A stretch of DNA of 47,531 nucleotides from an uncultured Campylobacter sp. (lineage in GTDB: Bacteria; Campylobacterota; Campylobacteria; Campylobacterales; Campylobacteraceae): assembly GCA_900539255.1 (NCBI GenBank), contig UQBJ01000016.1:1-47531 (forward strand), in the 5' to 3' direction. Below are positions 15,764 to 24,021 of this stretch, in pieces. The notes under the pieces are model-generated. The model did not search any database and was not told the DNA's origin. It was given only the letters and a program-made list of their open reading frames with translations. A program made the position numbers and the translations under genes. How positions within the stretch are numbered: the stretch's first letter is position 1; each line of letters starts with the position of its first letter.

Positions 15764-16131
15764 AAACTTTGACACTTTCTGCTTTGCCAAAAACTTGGCT
15801 GATTGACATTGACGGCACGCTTGTGCGGCATAATGGCTATTTGCACGGCAAAGACGAGCTTTTAGGCGGCGTGAGAGAGTTTTTTGCGAGTTTGCCAAAA
15901 GATGACATTGTCATTTTGCTCACCGCAAGGGCTGCGCAGGACTTGCCTGCTTTGCGTGAGTTTTTAGCCCAAAATGGCGTGCATTACAACCAAATTCTCA
16001 CCGACTTGCCCGTAGGCGAGCGGATTTTACTCAACGACACAAAACCAAGCGGACTTAAAACCGCCTTTGCGATAAACAAAAGGCGAAATAGCGAGTTTAA
16101 AATCAAGGTAAAAATCGATGAGAATTTATAA
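15760..16131 (+). CDS. Small HAD-superfamily phosphatase
   Basis: A 123-residue protein starting at GTG, overlapping the kinase stop (GTGA). It has HAD motif I IDIDGTLV (near residue 14), motif II LLTARAAQ (near 52) and motif IV LLNDTKPSG (near 92). The lack of a cap domain fits the small capsule-type HADs (polynucleotide-kinase-phosphatase-like). It probably dephosphorylates an intermediate in the same pathway as the nucleotidyltransferase-kinase. An upstream in-frame TTG at 15715 is less likely because it lies deep in the kinase gene. It depends on translational coupling to a phase-variable gene. Confidence 0.8.
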   Translation: MKTLTLSALPKTWLIDIDGTLVRHNGYLHGKDELLGGVREFFASLPKDDIVILLTARAAQDLPALREFLAQNGVHYNQILTDLPVGERILLNDTKPSGLKTAFAINKRRNSEFKIKVKIDENL

Positions 16132-16146
16132 ATCAAAGGATAAAAA

Positions 16147-17454
16147 ATGAACCAAACAACCCAAAAACCTATCCAAACCCTGCAAGAATTAGCGCAGAAT
16201 TTAAGGACGGATTGTTATTATTTCGTTTCTCAATTTGGACTTGGCGATACTTATTATTTGATAGCATTAAAAACAGAATTAGAGCGTAAATTTGGTTCTA
16301 AAATTATATTTGTTATCCAGCCTAGCCACGAGATAGTTTGTGAGCTTTTTGAGTGCAAAGATTATGTCATTTGCACTGACACGATAGCTATTAGGACACA
16401 CAAATGCTTAAATTTGGATAACTTTACGCCCACGCCAACTCTTGCTAAACTCTACCCAGCTCACCCTATACCTTTGGATATTTTACATAAACTTAATTAT
16501 AAAGATATGAAAGATTTGTATATAAAATTTTTCGGTTTAAACACAAACGCCATTTTAGCTAAACCAAGTAAAATGCCTATTTTAAATCAAAATTTGCGTG
16601 ATAAAATTCAAATTTGCGCTCCATTAAATAAAATAATCTTTTATTTGCCAGAAGCAAATTCTATGCAATGTTTGCCTTATGTGATTTTCGCATTAGAAGT
16701 TCAACGCTTGCAAAAACAAGGATACACTATCATTGTAAATATCACAAAAGAGCCAAAATATCTCCGTGTAAAGGGTGTTTTAAACTTTCATCTATCAAGC
16801 AAAGAAGCAGTTGCACTTGCTCTTAATTGTGCAGGTGTAATCTCTATGCGCTCTGGATTTTGCGATACAATCGCTCTTAATTGCAAAAATTTAAAGGTGT
16901 ATTATCCAAACAAAGAATGCTTAAAAGGTTCGACTTTAAAGGTTATAGACAAAGATATTAACGCCCAAGAAGTGAGTTTTGAGGATTTTAGCAAAATTTA
17001 TGAAATCTTAGTGGCACAAAGTAAATTCTCCCTACCCTTTAAACTCTATCAAAGATATATTGCAAAGGGCTTTTTAAGGCGTGTGCGGACGCCTTTTACT
17101 TTGTATTTTAAAATTTATTTAGGGCATAAAAAAGATGAAATGAAAAAATCAAGCCCAAAATGCGAAGTAGCGACAAGCCAAGTCGCACAAAGCCACAGCG
17201 AGTTAGCGCAAGAGTTTAAAAACTCATCAAACCAAAATTTACCAAACCAAACCTTAAACGATAAAGAAATGCGTGAATTTATGAAAGATTTTGTCCAAAA
17301 TGAACTTTCACAAACCTACGAATTTAGGCTCGGACTTTTGCTACAAAAAGCCTGCGAACGCTTTTGGAGTGGCGGATTTTTGGCTTTTCCTTTTGCTTAT
17401 CTTAAACTACGCAAGAAAAAAAGACACTTGCAAAGAATAAGCGAAATTATTTAG
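16147..17454 (+). CDS. Possible GT-B-type glycosyltransferase, surface glycan
   Basis: A 435-residue cytosolic protein with AAAGGA before the ATG. Two features recall heptosyltransferase/GT-9-like GT-B folds: FGLGDTYYLIALKTELERKFG (an N-terminal beta-alpha unit near residue 31) and a later SKEAVALALNCAGVISMRSGFCDTIA segment, like the nucleotide-sugar site where a Ser/Arg-Ser-Gly loop precedes the C-terminal helix. Residues about 340-385 are a Ser/Gln/Asn-rich linker, followed by a basic C-terminus. It sits 16 bp after the HAD gene, so it probably belongs to the same glycan cassette. Enzyme class is inferred and not secure. Confidence 0.55.
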   Translation: MNQTTQKPIQTLQELAQNLRTDCYYFVSQFGLGDTYYLIALKTELERKFGSKIIFVIQPSHEIVCELFECKDYVICTDTIAIRTHKCLNLDNFTPTPTLAKLYPAHPIPLDILHKLNYKDMKDLYIKFFGLNTNAILAKPSKMPILNQNLRDKIQICAPLNKIIFYLPEANSMQCLPYVIFALEVQRLQKQGYTIIVNITKEPKYLRVKGVLNFHLSSKEAVALALNCAGVISMRSGFCDTIALNCKNLKVYYPNKECLKGSTLKVIDKDINAQEVSFEDFSKIYEILVAQSKFSLPFKLYQRYIAKGFLRRVRTPFTLYFKIYLGHKKDEMKKSSPKCEVATSQVAQSHSELAQEFKNSSNQNLPNQTLNDKEMREFMKDFVQNELSQTYEFRLGLLLQKACERFWSGGFLAFPFAYLKLRKKKRHLQRISEII

Positions 17455-17461
17455 CGAAAAT

Positions 17462-17938
17462 TCAATAATACCCCACGCATAGGCTTGGTGTGATTTGTAT
17501 GCGTTTTTCAAGCGGTGTGGGGCTGAAAAAATGGCACTTTTCTATGTAAATGTATTTTTCGTAGCTTAAATTCAAAAAGTCATAAAACGCCTTTAAATTC
17601 ACTAATTTCACCCCGCAAAGCTCTTTGATTTCAAGCAGCTTGTAGATTTGCGAGCCGTTTTTAGCCACAAGGTGCGAGGGCGAAAGCGTGGTGAAAGAGC
17701 AAAAGGCACTTGCCAGCGTGAAACCGCTTAAATTCGTGCATTGAGCTAAGGCGTTTTGGTGTTTTTGCAAAATGTGCGCCCTGTGTAAAAACACTATACG
17801 CGTGCCGCCATAATTTGCCGCAAGGGCGTTTTTCCAAAATTTATAAGCGTTTTTAGAAATGCCCGCAAACTTGTGAAACTCGGCATTTAGCACATAATCA
17901 TCTAAAAAAGCATTCGGCGGCAGGGTGATTTTCAGCAT
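17462..17938 (-). CDS. Conserved-looking hypothetical protein
   Basis: A 158-residue protein with no signal peptide or membrane helix. It begins MLKITLPPNAFLDDYVL and contains a helical segment FAGISKNAYKFWKNAL that recalls DNA-binding or regulatory helices, but no motif is decisive. It lies 14 bp downstream of the HDOD gene on the same strand and is probably co-transcribed with it; in C. jejuni, as I recall, small hypotheticals also neighbour the HDOD gene Cj0248. No function assigned. Confidence 0.7.
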   Translation of the reverse strand: MLKITLPPNAFLDDYVLNAEFHKFAGISKNAYKFWKNALAANYGGTRIVFLHRAHILQKHQNALAQCTNLSGFTLASAFCSFTTLSPSHLVAKNGSQIYKLLEIKELCGVKLVNLKAFYDFLNLSYEKYIYIEKCHFFSPTPLEKRIQITPSLCVGYY

Positions 17939-17952
17939 CGCTTGCCACGAAT

Positions 17953-18804
17953 TTAGGGCAAATTTTTCTTGGCAAAGTCGGGCAGCTTGGCTTTGAAATT
18001 GTTTTCATCAAAGACAATGCCCTGTCCGTTTGCTTCTTTGATAAGGGCAAGTGCTGAATTCACGCGAAACTTCGAGCCGCCGTTGTATGGAGCGAAAATG
18101 TTGTTGGTAATCGCCAAAGCATAGGCGTTCTTTTTGACATTGTCCCCAGCAGCGTGCGGAGAATTCACAAAACAAACGCTTTCGACTAAATTTTCATCAA
18201 AATTCCAGCGATGAAACAAAAAGCCCAAAAACGAGATATGATCAACCCCCAAAAACTGCTCTTCGGCTGAGCTAATGTCTTCAAATTTGCTGGCTTTTAA
18301 GGCGTTTAAAAACTCAGCGTTTTGTTTTTGCTGTATCAAAAAATTTGAAAAAACTATCATTCCAAAACGCAGCAGCATAGCGCAAGGCACGAGCAGATAG
18401 GAAAGCTTCCTGTCCTCTTCTAAAAGCCACTCGGAGATAAAGCGCGTTTCTTCGTTGCACTTCCGCAAAAACTCGTTGGTGTCGAGATTGTAAGGCGACA
18501 TATCAACCTTAGAGTCCGTCTTTATGGAGTCTGCGATGACTATGTTTCTTATGTTGCCCACGCCTAAAAGGTTGATGACTTGTTGTATCGTGGTGATTTC
18601 GCGCGAAAAGCCATAAAAAGGTGAGTTCGCTAGCTGCAAAAGTTTAGCCGTAACGAGCGGGTCGCCAGAGATGATTTGGGCGACTTTGTCTATCTCTACA
18701 TTTGCCCCAGCGCTGTCTATATAGGCTTGCAAATCGCACACCGTCTTTGGCAAAGGCGGCAAAGTGTCTATGCTTTGGACTAAAAGTTCGTTCATATCTT
18801 GCAT
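17953..18804 (-). CDS. HDOD-domain regulatory protein
   Basis: A 283-residue protein dominated by an HDOD domain (about residues 12-210): LPPLPKTVCDLQAYID, IAQIISGDPLVTAKLLQLANSPFYG and the helix IQQVINLLGVGNIRNIV are its typical signatures. HDOD proteins are catalytically dead HD relatives that act in signalling. The C. jejuni homologue (Cj0248 by recollection) affects motility and flagellar expression. The catalytic His-Asp pair is absent as expected. The ATG at 18804 has AAGGACAC upstream. Confidence 0.88.
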   Translation of the reverse strand: MQDMNELLVQSIDTLPPLPKTVCDLQAYIDSAGANVEIDKVAQIISGDPLVTAKLLQLANSPFYGFSREITTIQQVINLLGVGNIRNIVIADSIKTDSKVDMSPYNLDTNEFLRKCNEETRFISEWLLEEDRKLSYLLVPCAMLLRFGMIVFSNFLIQQKQNAEFLNALKASKFEDISSAEEQFLGVDHISFLGFLFHRWNFDENLVESVCFVNSPHAAGDNVKKNAYALAITNNIFAPYNGGSKFRVNSALALIKEANGQGIVFDENNFKAKLPDFAKKNLP

Positions 18805-18873
18805 TGAGTGTCCTTAAAACGCAAATTTAAGTGTTTCATTATAGCAAAAATTTAATAACTCTTTACACATTTT

Positions 18874-20163
18874 TTACTCTTTTTCTTTAAGTGTCTTCAA
18901 ACGCACGCTTGCAGCCTTTTTGTGCGCATCAAGCCTTTCATTTTCAGCCAAAATTTCAACACTTGGAGCAAGCTTTTTAAAGCCCTTTTTACTCAACTCT
19001 TGCACGGTCATTTTCTTGCAAAAATCGCTCAAATTCAAACTTGAATGCGCCCTTGTCAGCCCATAAGTAGGCAAAACGTGGTTTGTCCCGCTTGCATAAT
19101 CCCCCATTGATTCGGGCGAAAAAGCTCCCAAAAACACCGAACCAGCGTTGTTTATGTGCTTTAAAAGCTCTCTTGGCTTTGCTGTTTGGATTATCAAGTG
19201 TTCAGGCGCGTATTCGTTTGAAATTTCCACACACTGAGCCAAATTTTTAGCGATGATAATGCGTGAATTTGCTATTGCCTTTTGAGCGATTTCCTTGCGA
19301 GGCAAGTTTTCAAGCTCTTTTTGCACCTGTTTGCTTACGCGAAGGGCTAAATTTTCATCAGTGCAAAGCAAAATCACCTGCGAGTCCGCTCCGTGTTCTG
19401 CTTGTGAAAGCAAATCAAGCGCGATAAATTCAGCATTTGCGCCCTTTTCAGCGATGATTAAAACCTCGCTTGGTCCTGCTTGCATATCAATCGCAGCGCC
19501 CTTTATATCAGCACTTACCTGCCTTTTAGCCTCCGTTACAAAGGCATTTCCCGGTCCAAAAATCTTATCCACCTTGCAAACACTTTGCGTGCCATAAGCA
19601 AGTGCGGCTATCGCGCCCGCTCCGCCCATTTGATACACCTCATCAACACCGCACAACTTGGCTACAAAAAGTATGGCGTTGTTGATTTTAGCGGGACTTG
19701 CTAAAACTATCTTTTTGCAAGCTGCGATTTTAGCGGGGATACACAGCATTAAAGCCGTAGAAAAAAGCGGCGCAAGCCCCCCGGGTATATAAAGCCCTAC
19801 CTTTTCAATGGGGCGAGAAACCAGCTCACAACGCACTCCGCTCATCGTTTCTATGTCAATGCCCTTGAAAATTTGAGCTTCGTGGAATTTTTTTATGTTT
19901 TTATAGGCTGTTTTTATGGCTTTTTGTAAGGCTTTGTCTATTTTTGCGTTTTTGATTTCATCTTTGCTTACTCTAACGCTTGAAATTTGGGCTTTGTCAA
20001 ATTTCAAGGCTTGTTCGATTAAAGCTTTATCGCCAAATTCACGCACTTCTTTGATGATACTTGCCACCACTTGCGAGGTTTGCTCCCCTAAATTTATCGC
20101 TGGACGCTGCAAAGCCTGCTCTCTTTGCGCTTTATTTAATCTCTCATAGTGTAAAATCTGCAT
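18874..20163 (-). CDS. hisD: Histidinol dehydrogenase
   Basis: HisD makes the last two oxidations of histidine synthesis, histidinol to histidine, with two NAD+ and a Zn2+. The 429 residues fit. Motifs: YIPGGLAPLFSTALMLCIPA (near residue 127), GGAGAIAALAYGTQSV (near 180), the signature DKIFGPGNAFVTEAKRQVS, zinc ligands in LLSQAEHGADSQ, and EHLIIQT. It is on the same strand as hisG but separated from it by an unrelated ORF and gaps of 155 and 99 bp. Confidence 0.97.
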   Translation of the reverse strand: MQILHYERLNKAQREQALQRPAINLGEQTSQVVASIIKEVREFGDKALIEQALKFDKAQISSVRVSKDEIKNAKIDKALQKAIKTAYKNIKKFHEAQIFKGIDIETMSGVRCELVSRPIEKVGLYIPGGLAPLFSTALMLCIPAKIAACKKIVLASPAKINNAILFVAKLCGVDEVYQMGGAGAIAALAYGTQSVCKVDKIFGPGNAFVTEAKRQVSADIKGAAIDMQAGPSEVLIIAEKGANAEFIALDLLSQAEHGADSQVILLCTDENLALRVSKQVQKELENLPRKEIAQKAIANSRIIIAKNLAQCVEISNEYAPEHLIIQTAKPRELLKHINNAGSVFLGAFSPESMGDYASGTNHVLPTYGLTRAHSSLNLSDFCKKMTVQELSKKGFKKLAPSVEILAENERLDAHKKAASVRLKTLKEKE

Positions 20164-20283
20164 TTTAAGTCCTTTTTGGCATAAATTTTAGCATAATTTT
20201 CTTAAAAATTTTCGTTTTTTACTCATCAGCAAAAACCTTTTAATGAATACAACAAAATCTTTTTAAAAAGCAAATTTTAGGCT

Positions 20284-20302
20284 TTGTCATCGGTTATGAC
20301 AA
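20284..20302. terminator. Short hairpin TTGTCAT-N5-ATGACAA after the coiled-coil ORF
   Basis: A 7-bp perfect stem with a 5-nt loop, just downstream of the minus-strand ORF ending at 20319. It equals the outermost arms of the dispersed repeats brought together, so it may be a minimal relic of that element rather than a true terminator. No long T-run follows. Confidence 0.4.
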
Positions 20303-20318
20303 GGCATTAAGAGTAAAA

Positions 20319-20732
20319 TCAAGCACTTTTTTGGAGACTTTTAAATAACTTTTCGAGAACTTTTTGAATTTGTTTGTTGATTTCTTGCGCCTCGCCATTA
20401 AGCTGCATAATCTGCGTTAATATCGAATTTCTCGCACTTATATCATCTTGGCTTTCAAGTTGGGCTTGAAGCTTGTCAAGTTGCTGATAAATTTGTTGCA
20501 AACGCTTGTAAAGTGCCGACAGCATTCCATCTTCGCTTGAACCATCACTTTTTTGTGAATTTTCTGTTTTATTTAAATCCTTGCTCTCTTGCGAATTTTT
20601 CGTTAGCTCATTTGTTTTTTGAGCCGAATTTTCAAGTGATGAATTTGCTTTTTCTTGCTCTTTTTGATTTTCTTCTTTTAATTTTAAATGCGCTTTGACA
20701 AAAAAAGGCGTAAAGCCGCTTGAAATTTGCAT
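20319..20732 (-). CDS. Hypothetical coiled-coil protein between hisG and hisD
   Basis: A 137-residue hydrophilic protein with no signal peptide. Residues 15-65 are Glu/Lys/Ser/Asn-rich low-complexity sequence, and residues 70-135 form a predicted coiled coil (LYKRLQQIYQQLDKLQAQLE). The DNA of the low-complexity part contains GAATTT at 20557, 20593, 20626 and 20641. The N-terminus MQISSGFTPFF is short and hydrophobic, as in some flagellar accessory proteins, but I cannot name a family. Its place between two histidine genes looks like an insertion into a former hisGD pair. Confidence 0.65.
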   Translation of the reverse strand: MQISSGFTPFFVKAHLKLKEENQKEQEKANSSLENSAQKTNELTKNSQESKDLNKTENSQKSDGSSEDGMLSALYKRLQQIYQQLDKLQAQLESQDDISARNSILTQIMQLNGEAQEINKQIQKVLEKLFKSLQKSA

Positions 20733-20831
20733 TTTGCCCCTTTACTAAAAACTACAAGGCAAACATCGACTTACTTTTTAAAAATTTTATAAGTTAAATT
20801 TAAAAATTTAAAGTTTTTTTAAAAAAGCGAA

Positions 20832-21722
20832 TTATTTTAACATTTTTTCTATGGGCAACACGAGTATAGAGCTTGCGCCTTGTGCTTTCAAAGCCTCCAT
20901 AGTCTCCCAAAATAGCGTTTCTTTACTCACCATATGCAAAGCCACCTTATTTTCATCATTTGCAAGCGGCAAGATAGTCGGTTTTTCCATACCGGGCAAC
21001 AAAGCCTTTATCTTTTCAAGCCTATTTTTTGGGGCGTGCAGCATTATGTATTTGCTCTCTCTTGCCTGCATAAGCCCATCAATGCGTAGCAAAAGCCTAG
21101 TAGTAAGCTCTTCAAGCTCCTTTGCAAACTCGCCCTTTCGCTGTATCAAGCAGGCTTTGGACTCGTAAATCGTGGCGACTTCTTTAAGCCCGTTTGCTTG
21201 CAAGGTTGCTCCGCTCGATACTAAATCACATATCGCATCGGCTAGCCCCGCTCGAACCGCCACTTCAACCGAGCCTGTAAGCGTGCAGTGCTTGTATTCA
21301 ATGCCCTGTTGGCTCATAAAACGCCTTAAAAGTTGCGGATAAGAAGTGGCTATGCGTAGCCCACGAAAGTCATCAAGCCCCTTATAATCAGCATCTCCGT
21401 CAAGCGCAAGGCTCAAACGACAGCCGCCAAAGTCAAGCTTTTTAAGCAGGCTAAATTCAGCCTTTTCGCCAAGTTCCTTGCGTTCAAGCGCGTTTTCTTC
21501 AAGGACATTTTCGCCGATAATCCCCAAATCAACCACGCCGTCAAAAACAAGACCTGGTATATCATCATCTCTTACGCGCAACAAATCAATAGGCAAATTC
21601 GTGGCAAAGGCGATGAGGCTTTGCTCGTGGATGTGCATTTTCACGCCGCAATCTTTCAGCAAGTCCGCACAGTCCTTACTCAAACGCCCTGATTTTTGCA
21701 CCGCGATACGAAGTCTTTGCAT
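20832..21722 (-). CDS. hisG: ATP phosphoribosyltransferase, long form
   Basis: HisG catalyses the first step of histidine synthesis, ATP plus PRPP to phosphoribosyl-ATP, and is feedback-inhibited by histidine. The preferred start MQRLRIAVQKSGRLS at 21722 (AAAGGGAC upstream) gives 296 residues; an in-frame ATG at 21767 adds a non-conserved 15-residue extension. Core motifs: GVVDLGIIGENVL, SYPQLLRRFM and GSVEVAVRAGLADAICDLVSSG. A C-terminal regulatory (ACT-like) domain occupies about residues 220-296, marking the long form that works without HisZ. Confidence 0.95.
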   Translation of the reverse strand: MQRLRIAVQKSGRLSKDCADLLKDCGVKMHIHEQSLIAFATNLPIDLLRVRDDDIPGLVFDGVVDLGIIGENVLEENALERKELGEKAEFSLLKKLDFGGCRLSLALDGDADYKGLDDFRGLRIATSYPQLLRRFMSQQGIEYKHCTLTGSVEVAVRAGLADAICDLVSSGATLQANGLKEVATIYESKACLIQRKGEFAKELEELTTRLLLRIDGLMQARESKYIMLHAPKNRLEKIKALLPGMEKPTILPLANDENKVALHMVSKETLFWETMEALKAQGASSILVLPIEKMLK

Positions 21723-21860
21723 TTTTGTCCCTTTTGTTTCAAAATTTAGGCTTTTTTTACAAGCCATAAAAGCAATTTTCGTTCCTTAAAATTTAAGCTT
21801 TGCTTTTAAATTTTTCGCTTTTAAAGCCCAAATTCTAGCACAAATTTCATAACAAGGCGT

Positions 21861-22055
21861 TTAATGCGTAGGGATTTTTACGCGCTCACTTTTGCGAGCC
21901 TTTGCGCTCGTGCTTTTAGCACTCAAATGCTTTGTTTTGCGCTCAAATTCAAGCAAAGTGCTTTGACTGCTAGCGTTGTTTTCAGCAGCCTTTGCCAAAG
22001 CAAAATCCACGCAAAACCCACAAAACAAAAGCATAAAAAGCATTTTTTTCAACAT
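21861..22055 (-). CDS. Small exported protein of unknown function
   Basis: Reading from the ATG at 22055 (AAGGAAAAT upstream) gives 64 residues: a basic-hydrophobic leader MLKKMLFMLLFCGFCVDFALAKA and a short, strongly basic Ser/Lys/Arg-rich tail. A longer frame from 22118 adds residues unlike a signal peptide. It stands alone between hisG and the HxlR gene. Function unknown. The compact size and leader support a genuine small secreted protein, but chance is possible. Confidence 0.45.
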   Translation of the reverse strand: MLKKMLFMLLFCGFCVDFALAKAAENNASSQSTLLEFERKTKHLSAKSTSAKARKSERVKIPTH

Positions 22056-22181
22056 AATTTTCCTTAAATTTGCAAATTTAAGCCTAAATTTTAGCACAAA
22101 TTCAGCACGATTTAGCAAAAATTCAAATCCTACCCAAAAATTTTCAAACTCTTACCGCAAAGGCTTAAATACAAGTGAAAT

Positions 22182-22514
22182 TCACGCCATATTTTTGTAG
22201 TTTTCGCCCCACAAAGCAAGGCTGTCAAAAACGCTTTCAAGGCTCTGTCCTAGCGGGGTTAAAGAGTATTGCACTTTGGGCGGGACTTCGGCAAAAACCT
22301 TGCGTTTTACAAGCCTTGCTTCTTCAAGCTCGCGTAAATTTTGCGTCAGCACCTTTTGAGAAATGTCTTGGTTTTTGGTGGCTGAAATGGACTTTTTCAG
22401 CTCGCCAAAACGCCTTGTGTCTTTAAGCAAATCGCGTATGATGAGAAATTTCCACTTGTTGCCGATGAGGTTGAGTGCCGTTTCTATGGGGCAAGGGGAG
22501 AAATACTTTTTCAT
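22182..22514 (-). CDS. HxlR-family transcriptional regulator
   Basis: A 110-residue MarR-like winged-helix protein. The HxlR hallmarks are clear: CPIETALNLIGNKWKFLIIRDLL near residue 8, the recognition helix QKVLTQNLRELEEARLVKR and a wing VQYSLTPLGQSL. Cys8 sits where redox-sensing HxlR proteins (YodB, HypR) place their reactive Cys. It is divergent from the oxidoreductase at 22756 and probably controls it. In C. jejuni the equivalent pair is, as I recall, Cj1556 (RrpB) and Cj1555c. AAAGGAC precedes the ATG. Confidence 0.92.
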   Translation of the reverse strand: MKKYFSPCPIETALNLIGNKWKFLIIRDLLKDTRRFGELKKSISATKNQDISQKVLTQNLRELEEARLVKRKVFAEVPPKVQYSLTPLGQSLESVFDSLALWGENYKNMA

Positions 22515-22643
22515 TTTTGTCCTTTAAATTTAAAAAATTTGCCAAAATTATAGCAAATTTTTTTCAAAATTCAAGTCAAAATTCAAAAAATTTTAAAAAA
22601 TTTACAAAAATTTTAAAGCCTTTAAAGGCTTATTTTTTCACAA

Positions 22644-22669
22644 TAGTTTCTAAAAGATAACTATATAAT
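22644..22669 (+). promoter_or_regulatory. Candidate HxlR operator next to a -10 box
   Basis: An imperfect dyad TAGTTTCT-AAAAG-ATAACTA at 22644-22663 directly abuts TATAAT at 22664-22669, in the 241-bp divergent gap between the HxlR gene and the oxidoreductase. HxlR dimers bind such short dyads over promoters. TTGACA at 22684 offers an additional -35-like element nearer the oxidoreductase. Confidence 0.45.
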
Positions 22670-22755
22670 AAAAAAGTGCTTACTTGACAAAGTTATGCTA
22701 GTGTGTTAAATTTCGCTCAACAAATCGATTTGAAATTAAAAAGAAAGGACGGACG

Positions 22756-23496
22756 ATGAAAAGAAGAGCATTTCTTAAAAAATCATTGTTTGTTTCGGCA
22801 GCGTTGAGCTTGGGCGTAGTTTCAAGCTTTGGAAAAATTTCACAAAAAGGAGCGAAAATGAAAATCGCAGTTTTAGCCGCAAGCGGCAGGGCGGGCAGAC
22901 TCATCACTGAGGAAGCCTTAAATCGCGGATACAGCGTAAGTGCTTTCGTGCGAAACGCTGAAAAAGCGAAGGATTTGGCGCAAAAAGGCGCAAGTGTGGT
23001 GCAAAAGGACATTTTTGCGCTTTCAAGTGCTGATTTGCAGGGCTTTGATGTCATCATCAATGCCTTTGGTGAGTGGGAGGATTTTAGCCTTTTCAAAAAG
23101 CAAGGCGCGCATTTAGCGGGCATTTTAGCGGGCAACAAGGCGCGCTTTTTAGTCGTGGGCGGTGCTGGCGGCTTGTATATAGACAAAAGCCACACGACAA
23201 GACTAATGGACACGCCGAGCTTTCCAGACGCTTACAAGGGCGTGGCAAACGCTCACGCCGAGCTTTTGGAGCTTTTGCGTTCGCAAAATGCGCTGAATTG
23301 GGTATATGTCTGCCCTGCGGCTGAATTTGTAGCCGATGCGCCCAAAACGGGCAAATACAAAATCATCGGCGAAGAGTTTGAGACGAACGCAAAGGGCGAA
23401 AGCAAGGTAAGCTACGCTGATTATGCGAGCGCGATGCTTGACATAGCGCAAAATTCAAAGCTCAACAAGGTGCGCGTGGGCGTGATAGGGCTTTAA
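22756..23496 (+). CDS. NAD(P)-binding oxidoreductase with Tat-like leader and internal start
   Basis: A 246-residue protein whose core (from residue 35) is an atypical short-chain dehydrogenase, NmrA/YwnB-like: the nucleotide motif AVLAASGRAGRLI, then GGAGGLYID and a VRVGVIGL end. Residues 1-27 form a twin-arginine leader, KRRAFLKK followed by a mildly hydrophobic stretch, with AAAGGAC before the ATG. A second ATG at 22858 (residue 35), directly before the core, has AAAAAGGAG at good spacing. A long Tat-exported form and a short cytosolic form are therefore both plausible. Divergent HxlR gene suggests induction by electrophiles or oxidants. Confidence 0.88.
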   Translation: MKRRAFLKKSLFVSAALSLGVVSSFGKISQKGAKMKIAVLAASGRAGRLITEEALNRGYSVSAFVRNAEKAKDLAQKGASVVQKDIFALSSADLQGFDVIINAFGEWEDFSLFKKQGAHLAGILAGNKARFLVVGGAGGLYIDKSHTTRLMDTPSFPDAYKGVANAHAELLELLRSQNALNWVYVCPAAEFVADAPKTGKYKIIGEEFETNAKGESKVSYADYASAMLDIAQNSKLNKVRVGVIGL

Positions 23497-23581
23497 GCGG
23501 TTTAAACTTGCATTAAATGTCGCAAGTTTTCAACAAAGTAGCACAAAGTGCTAAAATTTAAACTTTTACAAAGGATACACA

Positions 23582-23929
23582 ATGTCAAAATTCAGTAAAA
23601 TTTCACTCGCAAACGAAGCGAGAGTGGAGTTAAAGGAAAAGCTTGGTTTAACAAGCTGTGAAGTCTCGCTCAATGAGCTGCCAGCTGGTGCGGAGGTGCC
23701 ATTTTACCACGCTCATCAGCAAAATGAAGAGCTTTATCTCTTTTTAGAAGGTGATGGCGCTATCGAGCTAGATGGCGAAAAGCTTGCAGTAAAGGCAAAT
23801 GACGCGGTGCGAGTCGCTCCAAGCGTGATGAGAAAGATATCAGCTACGAGCAAACTACGCTACCTTTGCGTGCAAGCCAAAGAAAACAGCCTTACGCAAT
23901 GGAGCGCAACAGACGGCGTAATGGGCTAA
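23582..23929 (+). CDS. Cupin-domain protein
   Basis: A 115-residue single-domain cupin. The two cupin motifs are visible: HAHQQNEELYLFLEGDG (residues about 41-57, giving His and Glu metal ligands) and the weaker second motif NDAVRVAP..RKI, where the expected His is not obvious. AAAGGATAC precedes the ATG. It lies 85 bp after the oxidoreductase and may share the HxlR-controlled transcript. Small cupins of this kind bind a metal and act as isomerases, dioxygenases or sensors; the substrate here is unknown. Confidence 0.85.
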   Translation: MSKFSKISLANEARVELKEKLGLTSCEVSLNELPAGAEVPFYHAHQQNEELYLFLEGDGAIELDGEKLAVKANDAVRVAPSVMRKISATSKLRYLCVQAKENSLTQWSATDGVMG

Positions 23930-23935
23930 GCGAGT

Positions 23936-23961
23936 AAGCCTTGCTTTTAAAAGCAAGGCTT
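23936..23961 (+). terminator. Intrinsic terminator after the cupin gene
   Basis: A perfect 26-nt palindrome, AAGCCTTGCTTTT followed by its complement, with TTTT within the right arm. It begins 6 bp after the stop and would end the oxidoreductase-cupin transcript. Confidence 0.75.
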
Positions 23962-24021
23962 TTGCCCGCAAGGCGCGAATTTAAAGCGCAAATGTGTAAA
24001 ATTGCCGAATTTTTGCTCAAA

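Noticed and set aside
15380..15898. Antisense frame opposite the kinase and HAD genes
   Set aside because: Sense strand carries clear kinase and HAD catalytic motifs; the antisense frame has none.
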